DNA from: Brevibacillus choshinensis
GTDB taxonomy: Bacteria > Bacillota > Bacilli > Brevibacillales > Brevibacillaceae
Reading direction: 5' to 3'
DNA length: 64,000 nucleotides
Assembly: GCF_001420695.1 (NCBI RefSeq)
Contig: NZ_LJJB01000010.1
Location: forward strand, 610,131-674,130
Each line of letters opens with the position of its first letter. The first letter of the stretch is position 1. A program made the translations under genes and the position numbers. The notes under the pieces were generated by a model. The model did no database searches, had not been told where the DNA came from, and worked only from the letters and a program-made list of their open reading frames with translations. Positions 42,030-50,424 of this stretch are shown in pieces.

Positions 42030-42494
42030 ATGATCATGCGAAAAACAGGTTTCATTAGCTTCGTATTCTTTGCGAGTTTCCTTCTGTTTCAAGCCAACTG
42101 GCATCACCTTTCCTTCTCAACAGTATCCAAACCTCAACAGGAACTACATATTCTAATCCAAAAGAAAGATGCGGCTAAAATGCTGCTGCTAGAACCTCCT
42201 CGAACCGCCATAGACTCTCAATCCAGTCAGGAGTTATTAACGATTTTAAAAAAAGCCAACAAAATCCACGGGATCGTAGATATGCGACCGCATGATTATC
42301 AAGTAACCATCTTGAAAAACGATAGAGTTGAGAATATCCTTTTCCTTTGGGTAAAAAAGGATACTCAACAAGCGAAGCTTATGGAGCAATCCGATACGCA
42401 CACAGCTTACACTTTATCGTCGAATGCGACCGAGCGACTTAAACAAATCGTAACAGAAAGAGGCATGCCACCTTCCTTTCGAAATCCGCAATAA
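42030..42494 (+). CDS. Small membrane-anchored or exported protein, unknown
   Basis: 154 residues from ATG 42030 (GGAGG five bases upstream). A hydrophobic N-terminal segment (FISFVFFASFLLFQANW) works as signal or anchor without a clear cleavage site. The rest is soluble, with VDMRPHDYQVTILKNDRVEN and LFLWVKKDTQQAKLME, a small alpha/beta pattern. No family recognised. Similar small envelope proteins are common in Bacillales. Confidence 0.65.
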   Translation: MIMRKTGFISFVFFASFLLFQANWHHLSFSTVSKPQQELHILIQKKDAAKMLLLEPPRTAIDSQSSQELLTILKKANKIHGIVDMRPHDYQVTILKNDRVENILFLWVKKDTQQAKLMEQSDTHTAYTLSSNATERLKQIVTERGMPPSFRNPQ

Positions 42495-42598
42495 AAGCTC
42501 AGAGCACATCCGATGTGCGCCGCTGAGACGAGCGTTTCTATTCAATACCAAATCACTCTTGCACCCCTTCCATTCCTTTCGGGGTAAGCCGTACCGCT

Positions 42599-42778
42599 CT
42601 ATTTAACTTCCCTGGACATCCATTCTTGCTGGAGAAAACAGCGGGTGTCCGTTACGATGTACTCCCCATTTTTTTGATGCACCATTTCCCGCTCAACCAG
42701 TGAATCCGCTATCTTTACTCCCCCCTTCATTTCGGCCAAAAAAGAAAAAGAACCTTCCAGCCTTTCTGAAAGGCTCAT
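42599..42778 (-). pseudogene. Possible winged-helix (ArsR-like) fragment, 59 codons
   Basis: In the same frame as, and 12 bases after, the stop of the SDR gene, an ATG opens 59 codons. The part LAEMKGGVKIADSLVEREMV then VHQKNGEYIVTDTRCFLQQ follows the pattern of the C-terminal half of the ArsR-type regulator at 53969 (LAGEVGVALTDQLL ... FVLTDAGRQKL). There is no good ribosome site and the helix-turn-helix part is absent. It is best read as a relic; a small coupled gene is the alternative. Confidence 0.35.
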
Positions 42779-42790
42779 GAGTTGGACTTC

Positions 42791-43663
42791 TTAGAGACCC
42801 TTTTCCTTCGCGTAGTTCCCCCAGTGTGGGCGGCTGCCATCACGGTCGGTAAAAGGATACTCCTCAGACAATCCCCATGTGCTGAACGCCTTCCCTGACT
42901 TTTGCGCAATCTGTGGGTCGGTTGCTAGCGCGACTACAGCTCGGCCAATATAGGTAGGAGTCTCCGACATGATAAAATGCGGTTCTTTTTTGGCTGCCTC
43001 TTTCCATGTCTCTTCCGTCACACCAAAGTGATCCAGCATCTCTTCGGAGCGCAAAAAGCCCGGTGTCAAAGCAACTGCGGTAATCCCATGTGGACGCAAA
43101 TCCTCGGCCATCGCCTGTGCCAGATGGATGACAGAGATTTTCGCGAGGCTGTAATATAGATTGCCACGATATCGATAGTCAATCCCGTCTGTGATCTCAA
43201 TGATTAACCCACTTTTTTGTTCGACCATAATCGGTGCTGCATAGTGACTCGTAATCAGATGGGTATGAATGGCCCGCTCTTGCATGAGCAGTCCTTTCTC
43301 CAGAGAATGCTCCCAGAACGGCTTTCCCCACTCCGTCAATGATTCTCCTCCCCATATATCGTTGACCAAAAGATCCAGCTGTCCGTTTTGTTCAGCGCCT
43401 ATCCGCGCGAACAATGCCTTTACCTCTTCTTTCACTGTATGATCCACACGCACCGCGATTCCTTCTCCACCTGCTGCCGTGACCATTTCAGCCGTTTCAT
43501 CGATCGTCTCGCGCCTGCCCAAGTCAGATTGATTTCCCCTCACGCTGCGCCCTGTCACGTAAACGGTCGCTCCCGCTTCCCCGAGCATGACGGCGATCCC
43601 CCGACCCGCTCCTCGAGTACCGCCGGCTACCACTGCCACTTTTCCTTGTAAAGGCTTCATCAT
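42791..43663 (-). CDS. Short-chain dehydrogenase/reductase
   Basis: 290 residues (GGAGTG upstream; ATG 43663 or 43660). N-terminal cofactor loop VVAGGTRGAGRGIAVMLGE; RSVRGNQS after beta-2 suggests NADP. LLVNDIWGGES stands where classical SDRs have NNAG. The catalytic Tyr-Lys is YRGNLYYSLAKISV. It belongs to the larger SDR group of about 290-300 residues with an altered NNAG motif. It is divergent from a WYL regulator with a TGACA-N5-TGTCA site between, so probably controlled by it. Confidence 0.88.
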   Translation of the reverse strand: MMKPLQGKVAVVAGGTRGAGRGIAVMLGEAGATVYVTGRSVRGNQSDLGRRETIDETAEMVTAAGGEGIAVRVDHTVKEEVKALFARIGAEQNGQLDLLVNDIWGGESLTEWGKPFWEHSLEKGLLMQERAIHTHLITSHYAAPIMVEQKSGLIIEITDGIDYRYRGNLYYSLAKISVIHLAQAMAEDLRPHGITAVALTPGFLRSEEMLDHFGVTEETWKEAAKKEPHFIMSETPTYIGRAVVALATDPQIAQKSGKAFSTWGLSEEYPFTDRDGSRPHWGNYAKEKGL

Positions 43664-43724
43664 ACTCCGTCACTCCTTTTGAATCTGAAAGGTACATTAC
43701 TTCCATAGTGTACCGCTCCTAATA

Positions 43725-43739
43725 TGACAACAACTGTCA
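43725..43739. promoter_or_regulatory. Probable WYL-regulator operator
   Basis: TGACA-ACAAC-TGTCA between the divergent SDR and WYL genes. Arms and spacing are identical to the site at 13674-13688 beside the other WYL regulator. Confidence 0.65.
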
Positions 43740-43787
43740 TGTTCGCTAAGATACAATGGAGAAGGATAAAGAAAGAGAGGTGTTTTC

Positions 43788-44747
43788 ATGCGGGCAGATC
43801 GATTGGTCTCGATATTATTGCTGCTGCAAAACCACGGACGGATGACAGCAAAGGATCTGGCGGAAAAACTGGAAGTATCTGAACGGACGATTCACCGCGA
43901 CATGGAGGCCCTTAGCATGGCGGGAATACCGGTCTTTGCAGAGCGCGGGACGAACGGTGGCTGGGCTCTGACAGAAGGGTACCGCACTGACCTGACGGGT
44001 TTGAAGGTAAGTGAGCTACAGTCATTGCTCCTTGTATCTCCGACGATACAATTGAGCGACCTCGGGATGCGCGATAGCTTTGATGCGGCATGGCAAAAGC
44101 TTTTGGCCGCCTCTCCTGAAACGACCAGACAAAATGCGGAGCACGTCCGGCAGCGCATCCATATTGACGGTGCAGGCTGGCATCAGTCCACAGAATCGTT
44201 TCCATGTCTGTCTATCGTTCAGGAAGCCGTCTGGCAGGAACGCTCCCTCTTTATCCGCTATCAAAGAGGGGAAGATGTGGTCGAAAGAATTGTTCATCCA
44301 CTGGGACTGGTGGCAAAGCGTAGCACGTGGTACTTCGTCGCGCAGGTAGAGAATGACATGCGTACCTACCGGATTTCACGTTTGACGGAGGCGCGGCTGC
44401 TGGAAGATACCTTTGTCCGCCCGAAGAGTTTTGATCTCGCCAGCTACTGGGAGCAGTCGACAGCCGATTTTCAATCGAGCCTGCCACGCTATCCCGCTCA
44501 CATTCATGTAAGAGAAACCTTGCTTGCTCGACTCCAGCTAGAGAGATACCTTCAAATAAAATCCACCCATCCCGTAGATAGCGAATGGGTGGAGGCTCAT
44601 GTGCAGTTTCATACGCTGGAATCCGCTTGTGAAATGGTGCTCGGCTACGGTTCCCTGATGCAGGTGATACAGCCTCAGGAGCTGCGCTTAAAAGTAATGG
44701 CCGAAGCAAAAGCCATCCTTCGTCTTTACCATGCGGCCGATGAATAG
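43788..44747 (+). CDS. WYL-domain transcription regulator (YafY-like)
   Basis: 319 residues, RBS AGAGAGG. HTH_11 winged helix MTAKDLAEKLEVSERTIHRD, hinge GTNGGWALTEGYRTDLTGL, WYL domain SLFIRYQRGEDVVERIVHPL, KRSTWYFVAQVENDMRTYRI, and a C-terminal WCX-like extension. It is divergent from the SDR gene. The palindrome at 43725-43739 is its likely binding site. Confidence 0.9.
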   Translation: MRADRLVSILLLLQNHGRMTAKDLAEKLEVSERTIHRDMEALSMAGIPVFAERGTNGGWALTEGYRTDLTGLKVSELQSLLLVSPTIQLSDLGMRDSFDAAWQKLLAASPETTRQNAEHVRQRIHIDGAGWHQSTESFPCLSIVQEAVWQERSLFIRYQRGEDVVERIVHPLGLVAKRSTWYFVAQVENDMRTYRISRLTEARLLEDTFVRPKSFDLASYWEQSTADFQSSLPRYPAHIHVRETLLARLQLERYLQIKSTHPVDSEWVEAHVQFHTLESACEMVLGYGSLMQVIQPQELRLKVMAEAKAILRLYHAADE

Positions 44748-44759
44748 GAGAAGAACGAC

Positions 44760-45938
44760 TTAGCCGAGGTTTGTGGCCGTTTCCCGCGTCTCTTTTCCGA
44801 CTGCGAGCAAAACAATCGTGCCTACCAACAGCACAGCAGTAAACATGCTGAAAATAAACGTATAGCTGTAATGCAGCGCAGAGTAATGCCCGACTAGATA
44901 AGGGGCAATGATACTGCCGATCCTGCCGACACCAGAGGCAAAACCAGATCCGGTGGCACGCAGAGGAGTTGGATAATTTTCCGGCGTGTATGCGTACAAC
45001 GCTCCCCAAGCTCCGAGATTAAAGAAGGAAAGCAAAGCTCCGGTCACTAGGAGACCAGCCGTCTCGGTACTGCTGCCAAACGCGAACGCCATCACACCTG
45101 TCATGAATAAAAACGTCGCCAGTGTCTGCTTTCTCCCCCATTTTTCCACCAGATAGGCTGCGGCGAAGTAGCCCGGAAGTTGGGCGAGCGTCATGATCAA
45201 GACATACTGAAAGCTCTTGATCATCGTAAAGCCTTTGTCGACCAACACGGACGGCATCCAGAGAAACATGCCGTAATAGGAGAAGGTAATGGCAAACCAG
45301 ACAACCCAGAGCGTGATGGTCTCTCGTTTATGAGACGTTAATAGCTCTTTTAACGGAACACGCTCGTCACGCTGTTGAAACTTTGGTGACTCGGGGATGT
45401 TTCGACGGATAAACCAGGCGTACACCATCGGCAATGCTCCAATCACCACCGCTATCCGCCAGCCGTAGACCGGGATGATAAAGTACGAGATAACTGCAGC
45501 CAGAATCCACCCCACCGCCCAGAAGCTCTCCAGCAGAACCACGGTTCTCCCCCGCTTTTCCGGAGGTGCGAACTCGTTGACCAATGTGGAAGCGACGGGC
45601 AATTCAGCTCCGAGACCCAGACCAATGAGGAAGCGAAACAGAAGCATGATCGCAAATCCTGTGGCAAACGCACTGGCCAGACTTGCTGCTCCGAACAATA
45701 CCAGCGTCAGCATAAAGACGGGTTTGCGACCGATCCGGTCTGCTAAATATCCGCCTGCGAATGCTCCAAGCGCCATCCCGATCGTATTGCTGGTCCCGAG
45801 CAAGCCTGCCTGCTCTCCCGTCAATCCCCAATCCTGTCTGAGTGCTACCATGATAAAAGATAAAAGTGCTACATCCATCGCATCGAACATCCAGCCGAAA
45901 CCAGATGCCCAAAATACTTTCTTGTACGTGGCAGACAT
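44760..45938 (-). CDS. niaP: MFS transporter, NiaP-like
   Basis: 392 residues, 12 TM helices, sugar/AAHS-type MFS: GYLADRIGRKPVFMLTLVLF (motif A), GLGLGAELPVASTLVNEFAP, LLESFWAVGWILAAVISYF, AITFSYYGMFLWMPSVLVDK, TPENYPTPLRATGSGFASGV. These segments closely follow Bacillus subtilis NiaP (YceI), a nicotinic acid importer. Other members carry aromatic acids, so the substrate is likely but not certain. No NiaR operator was recognised. Nothing next to it is an NAD-salvage gene. Confidence 0.72.
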   Translation of the reverse strand: MSATYKKVFWASGFGWMFDAMDVALLSFIMVALRQDWGLTGEQAGLLGTSNTIGMALGAFAGGYLADRIGRKPVFMLTLVLFGAASLASAFATGFAIMLLFRFLIGLGLGAELPVASTLVNEFAPPEKRGRTVVLLESFWAVGWILAAVISYFIIPVYGWRIAVVIGALPMVYAWFIRRNIPESPKFQQRDERVPLKELLTSHKRETITLWVVWFAITFSYYGMFLWMPSVLVDKGFTMIKSFQYVLIMTLAQLPGYFAAAYLVEKWGRKQTLATFLFMTGVMAFAFGSSTETAGLLVTGALLSFFNLGAWGALYAYTPENYPTPLRATGSGFASGVGRIGSIIAPYLVGHYSALHYSYTFIFSMFTAVLLVGTIVLLAVGKETRETATNLG

Positions 45939-46007
45939 TTCGTATTCCCTGCTTTCTTTGCTTCCTTTATTTCTTGCTAGGTCATTTCGGTAGTTTTTCC
46001 CAATTGC

Positions 46008-46418
46008 TTATCGTGCATTCGCTACCGCAATGGCTTCAATCTCGATGAGAAACGCTTCGTTGATCAGCTTTCGTATTTCTACCGCCGAGCTGGCAGGTGG
46101 CTTCTCAGTATTCACATAGGCATCGCGAATATCCCGCACCGTCTGCATCTGAGTGATGTCCGTGACAAAAAACGTTAGCTTCACCACATCGTGAAAGCTC
46201 GCTCCCACTGCATCCAATGCGGCTTTTATATTTTCAAAGACTTGCTTCGTCTGTGCCGCAAGGTCTCCCTCTCCTACGATTTGCCCTTCCTTGTTCAAAG
46301 GAACTTGACCAGAAATATAGATGGTTCTACCACCAATCGCTTCCACTACATGTGAATAACCGAATGACTTTGGCATCGTCTCCGGGTTGATAAAGGTGAT
46401 TTGCTTTTCGTTAGGCAT
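46008..46418 (-). CDS. RidA/YjgF-family protein
   Basis: 136 residues, RBS GGAGGG. RidA fold with GYSHVVEAIGGRTIYISGQ, an intersubunit-cleft residue set in VVKLTFFVTDITQMQTVRDI and PPASSAVEIRKLINEAFLIE, where the family's catalytic Arg appears as AVEIRKL rather than the usual RxxV-R; deaminase activity toward enamines is therefore likely but not assured. It stands alone between the MFS gene and the flavin reductase. Confidence 0.85.
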   Translation of the reverse strand: MPNEKQITFINPETMPKSFGYSHVVEAIGGRTIYISGQVPLNKEGQIVGEGDLAAQTKQVFENIKAALDAVGASFHDVVKLTFFVTDITQMQTVRDIRDAYVNTEKPPASSAVEIRKLINEAFLIEIEAIAVANAR

Positions 46419-46523
46419 GAGCTTTCCCTCCTCTTTTCGTGCCTATTTTGGCAACAGGGAATAATTACACATCCAAGACTCGATTCCTTCCCTGTAACTG
46501 TACTTGAGTGGGAGAAGCCTGTT

Positions 46524-47090
46524 TTAGTTCGCAGCGTTTGCGACCTTGCTGCGCTCTACCTGCCAAATAAGTTCTCGTACCAGCTGGCCCACAGAATCCT
46601 GCAACCGTAATGCAGCTTCCTCTTCCAGCTCGCTCGTTCCGTCCTCTTTCTTTTTTACTAGTGAATCGAGAATAAAGGCGCCTGCCAGCACATGTCTCGC
46701 TCCTAGGGCAGACAAGACGGGCTTGAGGGCATAATCGATTGCGAGCAAATGTGCGATCGTGCCTCCGATGGCTACGGGCAATACGAGCTTGTTTTCCAGC
46801 CCCTTTTGCGGCAATAGGTCCAAATACGCTTTCAATACACCGGAATGCGCTGCTTTGTAGATGGGAGTTGCGATCACAACCGCATCTGCTTGTGCAATCC
46901 GTTCGTTTGCCTGAACGATAGCGGGACTGTCGAAACGAACGTGTAGTAAATCTTCGGCGGGTAAGTCGCGTACATGAATCCAGTCTGACTGCTGTCCTGC
47001 TTCCTGAAGCAAACGATCTGCGTGAGCGAGTACACTATCCAGTCTGGAGCCTTTATACGGACTACCTGATAAAATTACGATTTTGGCCAT
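46524..47090 (-). CDS. ssuE: NADPH-dependent FMN reductase (SsuE-like)
   Basis: 188 residues, RBS AAGGAGAG. Flavodoxin-like fold: phosphate loop LSGSPYKGSRLDSVL, ATPIYKAAHSGVLKAYLDLL, LPVAIGGTIAHLLAIDYALK, which follow SsuE, the FMN reductase of the alkanesulfonate monooxygenase. No ssuD or sulfonate transporter is nearby, so it may serve another two-component flavin monooxygenase, for example the one at 23851-25044 (speculative). Confidence 0.82.
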   Translation of the reverse strand: MAKIVILSGSPYKGSRLDSVLAHADRLLQEAGQQSDWIHVRDLPAEDLLHVRFDSPAIVQANERIAQADAVVIATPIYKAAHSGVLKAYLDLLPQKGLENKLVLPVAIGGTIAHLLAIDYALKPVLSALGARHVLAGAFILDSLVKKKEDGTSELEEEAALRLQDSVGQLVRELIWQVERSKVANAAN

Positions 47091-47246
47091 GTCTTGTTCT
47101 CTCCTTTTCTATTTCGCCAGCAGTGACCCCTTCACTGGATCCCATCAGCTCTGCGACGACCAGTCCCAACCAGGCAGTGCTTGGCATCGACATTTCGTAT
47201 CCCCAGGAATGTATTCACATAGAGCGGGAAAAATGCCCCTTTGGCG

Positions 47247-47396
47247 ATGAGCAACACCTTGGAAAGTAAATTTGTTGAGCAGGCGTTGAAAGAAGCGATT
47301 GAAAAAAAATAACCTGTTCTAGTAAACAGCGAAAAAGAATTAGCCGATACTTTAAGGGATATAAAAAATTGGTTAATTGTACCTGCCAAAACTTGA
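47247..47396 (+). pseudogene. Frameshifted small gene remnant
   Basis: ATG 47247 reads MSNTLESKFVEQALKEAIEKK and stops after a run of eight A. Without that stop the next codons continue PVLVNSEKELADTLRDIKNW then LIVPAKT to a stop at 47394-47396, which looks like coding sequence. It may be a small disrupted helical protein. No family recognised. It overlaps the -35 of the riboswitch promoter. The rest of 47091-47246 shows no gene. Confidence 0.35.
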
Positions 47397-47419
47397 CAAG
47401 TAAAATGTCGTGATATAAT
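47393..47419 (+). promoter_or_regulatory. Promoter of the riboswitch-controlled operon
   Basis: Consensus -35 TTGACA (47393-47398) and consensus -10 TATAAT (47414-47419). The spacer is only 15 bases; TAATAT at 47416-47421 gives 17. Transcripts would start about 30-35 bases before the c-di-GMP aptamer. Confidence 0.75.
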
Positions 47420-47460
47420 ATTTTACAGAATCCGACATTTCTTTACATTTTTCGAAACAA

Positions 47461-47547
47461 GATGACAAAGGCAAAACCATCTAAAGGTGGTGACGCAAAA
47501 CCACGGGTCTAAAGTCGTAGACTATGATAGCCGGGTTGCCATACATC
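47461..47547 (+). promoter_or_regulatory. Class I cyclic-di-GMP riboswitch (GEMM-I)
   Basis: The hallmark elements occur in order: AAAGGCAAAACCATCTAAAG, GGTGGTGACGCAAAACCACG, GGTCTAAAG, and GATAGCCGGGTTGCC, closed by GATG/CATC (47461-47464 and 47544-47547). These match the aptamer with its GNRA-like tetraloop and receptor and the two ligand-contact bases. It lies in the ~300-base leader of the GNAT-chemoreceptor operon, 30 bases before an intrinsic terminator, so control by transcription attenuation is likely. An ACATC/GATGT pairing (47543-47567) could act as anti-terminator; whether c-di-GMP turns expression on or off cannot be read with certainty. Confidence 0.92.
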
Positions 47548-47576
47548 GGAGGCGAATGTGTTGATGTTGGTGACTT

Positions 47577-47613
47577 GGGTTATTCCATTTCTGGGATGAC
47601 TCTTTTTTTTTTT
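47577..47613 (+). terminator. Riboswitch-controlled terminator
   Basis: GGGTTATTCC pairs with GGGATGACTC (10 bp, with G-U pairs) and is followed by 11 T, between the aptamer and the first gene. Confidence 0.82.
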
Positions 47614-47730
47614 AGCTCATCTGATAGGAGGACGCCGTCTAAAGGAGAGAACAGAGAGAATTTCATAAGTATTGGGGAACAGATGTAACAAAAAAAAGAG
47701 AGAGAGAAAGAAAAATAGTGGAGTGGGAAA

Positions 47731-48270
47731 ATGTACAAACAGGTTGATTCTAAAGAGACTTTGGCATTGTTCCATAAAATTAAGGAAGTCGTATGGAGTT
47801 CGATGGGTTTCGAAATGGAGTTTGCCAAAGAAGGCTCTGATCTTTACTTACTGCTAGCAGAAGATGGTGAAGCTGGAGGAACTTTTGAGTTTACGCCTTA
47901 CCTAAAATCAAATACGTTTATCCATTCGTTGTTTGAAGAAGTCATCAAGGATGATATGAAGGTGATGGAGGTAGACAGCCTTGCTGTGCTGCCCTTCTAT
48001 CGAGGACAGCTCGGTCGAAAAGGAATTTGCCTGATGATCGATTACGCCGAGAAGCATGGATATACGCACGCTGTAGGCATTGCGGATCCTACTTTTTTTC
48101 GATCAATGAACGTGAAATACAACATTCTTGCTACACAAATCAATGAAAAGATCTTTTATAAAGGCGCCGATGCCATTCCGACGCTTTTTCATCTAAAAGA
48201 AGTTTATTCGGACAAGGATAATCCCAAATATTCATGGTACATACCAAGAAAAGTCGAGGTCATGCGTTGA
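47731..48270 (+). CDS. GNAT-fold protein, autoinducer-synthase-like
   Basis: 179 residues, RBS GGAGTGGG. A GNAT-like core ([20 protein letters not shown], then [18 protein letters not shown]) is followed by a C-terminal lobe with [14 protein letters not shown] and [20 protein letters not shown]. The pyrophosphate loop (YRGQLGRKG) departs from the strict R/Q-x-x-G-x-G, and the overall order of E-V-x-x-L-A-V, Y-A-x-x-x-G and late F-x-x-x-x resembles LuxI/FeeM-type N-acyl synthases, which use acyl-carrier substrates. That is a resemblance only. It is controlled by a c-di-GMP riboswitch and followed after one base by a chemoreceptor, so the two act together. Confidence 0.6.
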   Translation: MYKQVDSKETLALFHKIKEVVWSSMGFEMEFAKEGSDLYLLLAEDGEAGGTFEFTPYLKSNTFIHSLFEEVIKDDMKVMEVDSLAVLPFYRGQLGRKGICLMIDYAEKHGYTHAVGIADPTFFRSMNVKYNILATQINEKIFYKGADAIPTLFHLKEVYSDKDNPKYSWYIPRKVEVMR

Positions 48271-48271
48271 T

Positions 48272-49735
48272 ATGGATCTTTTACGAAGAAGGAACAACTG
48301 GGTCGTCATCGTCTTTGCAAGCATTATTACGGTCGTCCAAATCGTCAATTTTTTGGTAGGCATTCCGCTTACCTTTGTTCTGACGGTACTGGGCATTTTG
48401 TATGTCGTACTGGCTCCATTTACTTACATCTCCAACCGCCCGAACTTCCGCGAGAAAATGGCACCTTTCATGAAGTTTTTCAATTTTGTCGTGATCGGGA
48501 TCTTCATGTTCGTAGTAGTGCATCTGGATCCCCATATGATTAATATCATGACCATTATGTTCTTTGTTGCGGTAATGGGTATCTACCAAGACAAAGTCAT
48601 CAACGTGCTTACCATTCTTGCGACTCTCGGAATCGTTTCCTATTATTTCTTCACACAAGGCGATGTGATTTTCCATACTACTAGCCCTATTTTTTTGATG
48701 TACTACTTGCTTACCTTCTGCTTCATTTCTGTTACCAGCATGATGCACGCTGTTTTCAATAACAAGCTACAGCAAGAAAGTGAGTTGCAAAAGCAGGAAG
48801 CGATCGAATCCAAAGAATCGCTGCAACGCGTATTGGATCAAGTCAATCGGTCCCTGAATTCTGTACAAGAATACCAAGAGAATCTCAACAAGGTGACCGA
48901 TGGAGTCAATGTTCGGGCTGTTGAGACCGTCACCTCCCTGCAAGAAATTATTCAGTCGTTTGGCGTGCAGACTGAGAACACAAACGAGCTGCGGAATGAA
49001 ATGGCTTCTACCAATGTCCAGGTAGAAGATATGACACGCTCCGTTACCGAAATGTACGATTATGTGGAATCGACCAAAGAAGCGACACAAGAGAGTGGCA
49101 AACGCATCGGGAATATCGGCAATGATTTTGAACGCTTTATCTCCGATATACAAGGAACAAACAGCCTGATTCAAGAGCTGTACAAAGAAACCGAATCCAT
49201 CGAAAAAATCATTCAGACGATTTCCGAAATATCCGCTCAAACCAATCTTCTCGCGCTCAATGCTACGATCGAAGCGTCTCGTGCTGGAGAGCACGGCCGA
49301 GGGTTTGCCGTCGTAGCCGATGAAGTGCGCAAGCTGGCGGAATCCTCCAAGGTGTCTTCGGAATCGATTGCGACACTCTTGATGACGATTCGCGAAAAAA
49401 TGAAGCGGGTCTCGAATATGATATCCGAATCGCAGGTTTCCTTTGAAAAAAATAGCGAAGGCATTCTTGAGGTTCAAGAGATGTTCTCCAACGTTGACAA
49501 CTACATGCAGGATTTCGCGGAGAAAACCAAGTTCCTCCAGGAGTTTATCGTTCACGTGCACAGCATGATGCAAGAGGTCGGAGCGAAAGTCGAGCTCAAC
49601 GCAGATATTACGGACCAAAACAAGGAAAACCTGGAAGACGTGCTCGTTCTCGTCTCCGAACAAAAAGACGAGGTCGTCAAAGTCTCGGGCGGGTTTGAAA
49701 AAATCGAACAACAAATCCGTGGGCTGAACATCTAA
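48272..49735 (+). CDS. Methyl-accepting chemotaxis-type receptor with integral membrane sensor
   Basis: 487 residues, ATG one base after the GNAT stop, with GAGGTC in the 3' end of that gene. Residues ~10-165 form about six TM helices with almost no outer domain ([57 protein letters not shown]). A coiled-coil region and the signalling tip follow ([20 protein letters not shown], then [19 protein letters not shown]), which contacts CheA/CheW. There is no HAMP domain. Such membrane-embedded sensors detect hydrophobic molecules or membrane/energy state. c-di-GMP control links it to the motile-sessile switch. A product of the upstream synthase-like enzyme is a conceivable ligand (speculative). Confidence 0.9.
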   Translation: MDLLRRRNNWVVIVFASIITVVQIVNFLVGIPLTFVLTVLGILYVVLAPFTYISNRPNFREKMAPFMKFFNFVVIGIFMFVVVHLDPHMINIMTIMFFVAVMGIYQDKVINVLTILATLGIVSYYFFTQGDVIFHTTSPIFLMYYLLTFCFISVTSMMHAVFNNKLQQESELQKQEAIESKESLQRVLDQVNRSLNSVQEYQENLNKVTDGVNVRAVETVTSLQEIIQSFGVQTENTNELRNEMASTNVQVEDMTRSVTEMYDYVESTKEATQESGKRIGNIGNDFERFISDIQGTNSLIQELYKETESIEKIIQTISEISAQTNLLALNATIEASRAGEHGRGFAVVADEVRKLAESSKVSSESIATLLMTIREKMKRVSNMISESQVSFEKNSEGILEVQEMFSNVDNYMQDFAEKTKFLQEFIVHVHSMMQEVGAKVELNADITDQNKENLEDVLVLVSEQKDEVVKVSGGFEKIEQQIRGLNI

Positions 49736-49747
49736 CCCGCTAAAATG

Positions 49748-49796
49748 AAAACACCCTTCGTCCTTACGTTTCTGGACGGAGGGTGTTTCGTTTTTT
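49748..49796. terminator. Bidirectional terminator
   Basis: AAACACCCTTCGTCC pairs with GGACGGAGGGTGTTT (one mismatch; 49748-49763, 49774-49788), followed by CGTTTTTT. Confidence 0.9.
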
Positions 49797-49800
49797 ACAA

Positions 49801-50343
49801 TCAGGAGCATGCCTGTTCCAGTGCCTGAAGGACCTTTTCTATCTCTGCCTGTAGTCCTTCATCTGTTATCGCACCTTCTTTACTCATTTTCAAGGTGATG
49901 TGCGGGATAATCAAATTCCCTCCTTCAATGATTGCAGCATTGATCATGCCAAGTGTCAGCAGCAAGGAAGCGTGCGCCTTGTCTCCGCCCATTGGCGTAG
50001 GGGATGCACTGATCACAGCTGTTGGTTTGTTCATAAACACACTGGTAGATACGAGCCAGTCCAAAGCATTTTTCAACACACCTGGCACACCATTGCCATA
50101 CTCCGGCGTACAGATCAACACGGCATCTACTTCCTGAATTTGTGAACGCAACTCTCGAACTGGCACGGGTCCTTCATCGTTATCGATGTCTGGATTAAAA
50201 TGAGGCAGATCGCCCAAGCCTTTGAAGATCGTCCACTTCATGTGTTTCGGAGCTAACCCGATGATGGCGTTCATTAAAGCGGTATTGGAGGATTTTTCAC
50301 GAAGGCTCCCCGATATAGCCAAGACTTTTATTTCCTTCCCCAT
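49801..50343 (-). CDS. NADPH-dependent FMN reductase
   Basis: 180 residues, RBS ATAGGGA. Flavodoxin-like fold of the YieF/ArsH/azoreductase group: LAISGSLREKSSNTALMNAI, ICTPEYGNGVPGVLKNALDW, VISASPTPMGGDKAHASLLL. It reduces quinones, azo dyes, chromate or free flavin in the cytosol. It is a single gene convergent with the chemoreceptor. Confidence 0.88.
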   Translation of the reverse strand: MGKEIKVLAISGSLREKSSNTALMNAIIGLAPKHMKWTIFKGLGDLPHFNPDIDNDEGPVPVRELRSQIQEVDAVLICTPEYGNGVPGVLKNALDWLVSTSVFMNKPTAVISASPTPMGGDKAHASLLLTLGMINAAIIEGGNLIIPHITLKMSKEGAITDEGLQAEIEKVLQALEQACS

Positions 50344-50424
50344 TCCCTATCAACTCGCTTCTATTCGTTAATTATTTAAACATAAAATTAATTCTAACTA
50401 TAATAAATGACAAGAACCATCTAG

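Noticed and set aside
44251-45009. 252-codon minus-strand frame over the WYL and MFS genes
   Set aside because: It overlaps two genuine convergent genes and encodes a Cys/Arg-rich sequence without domains.
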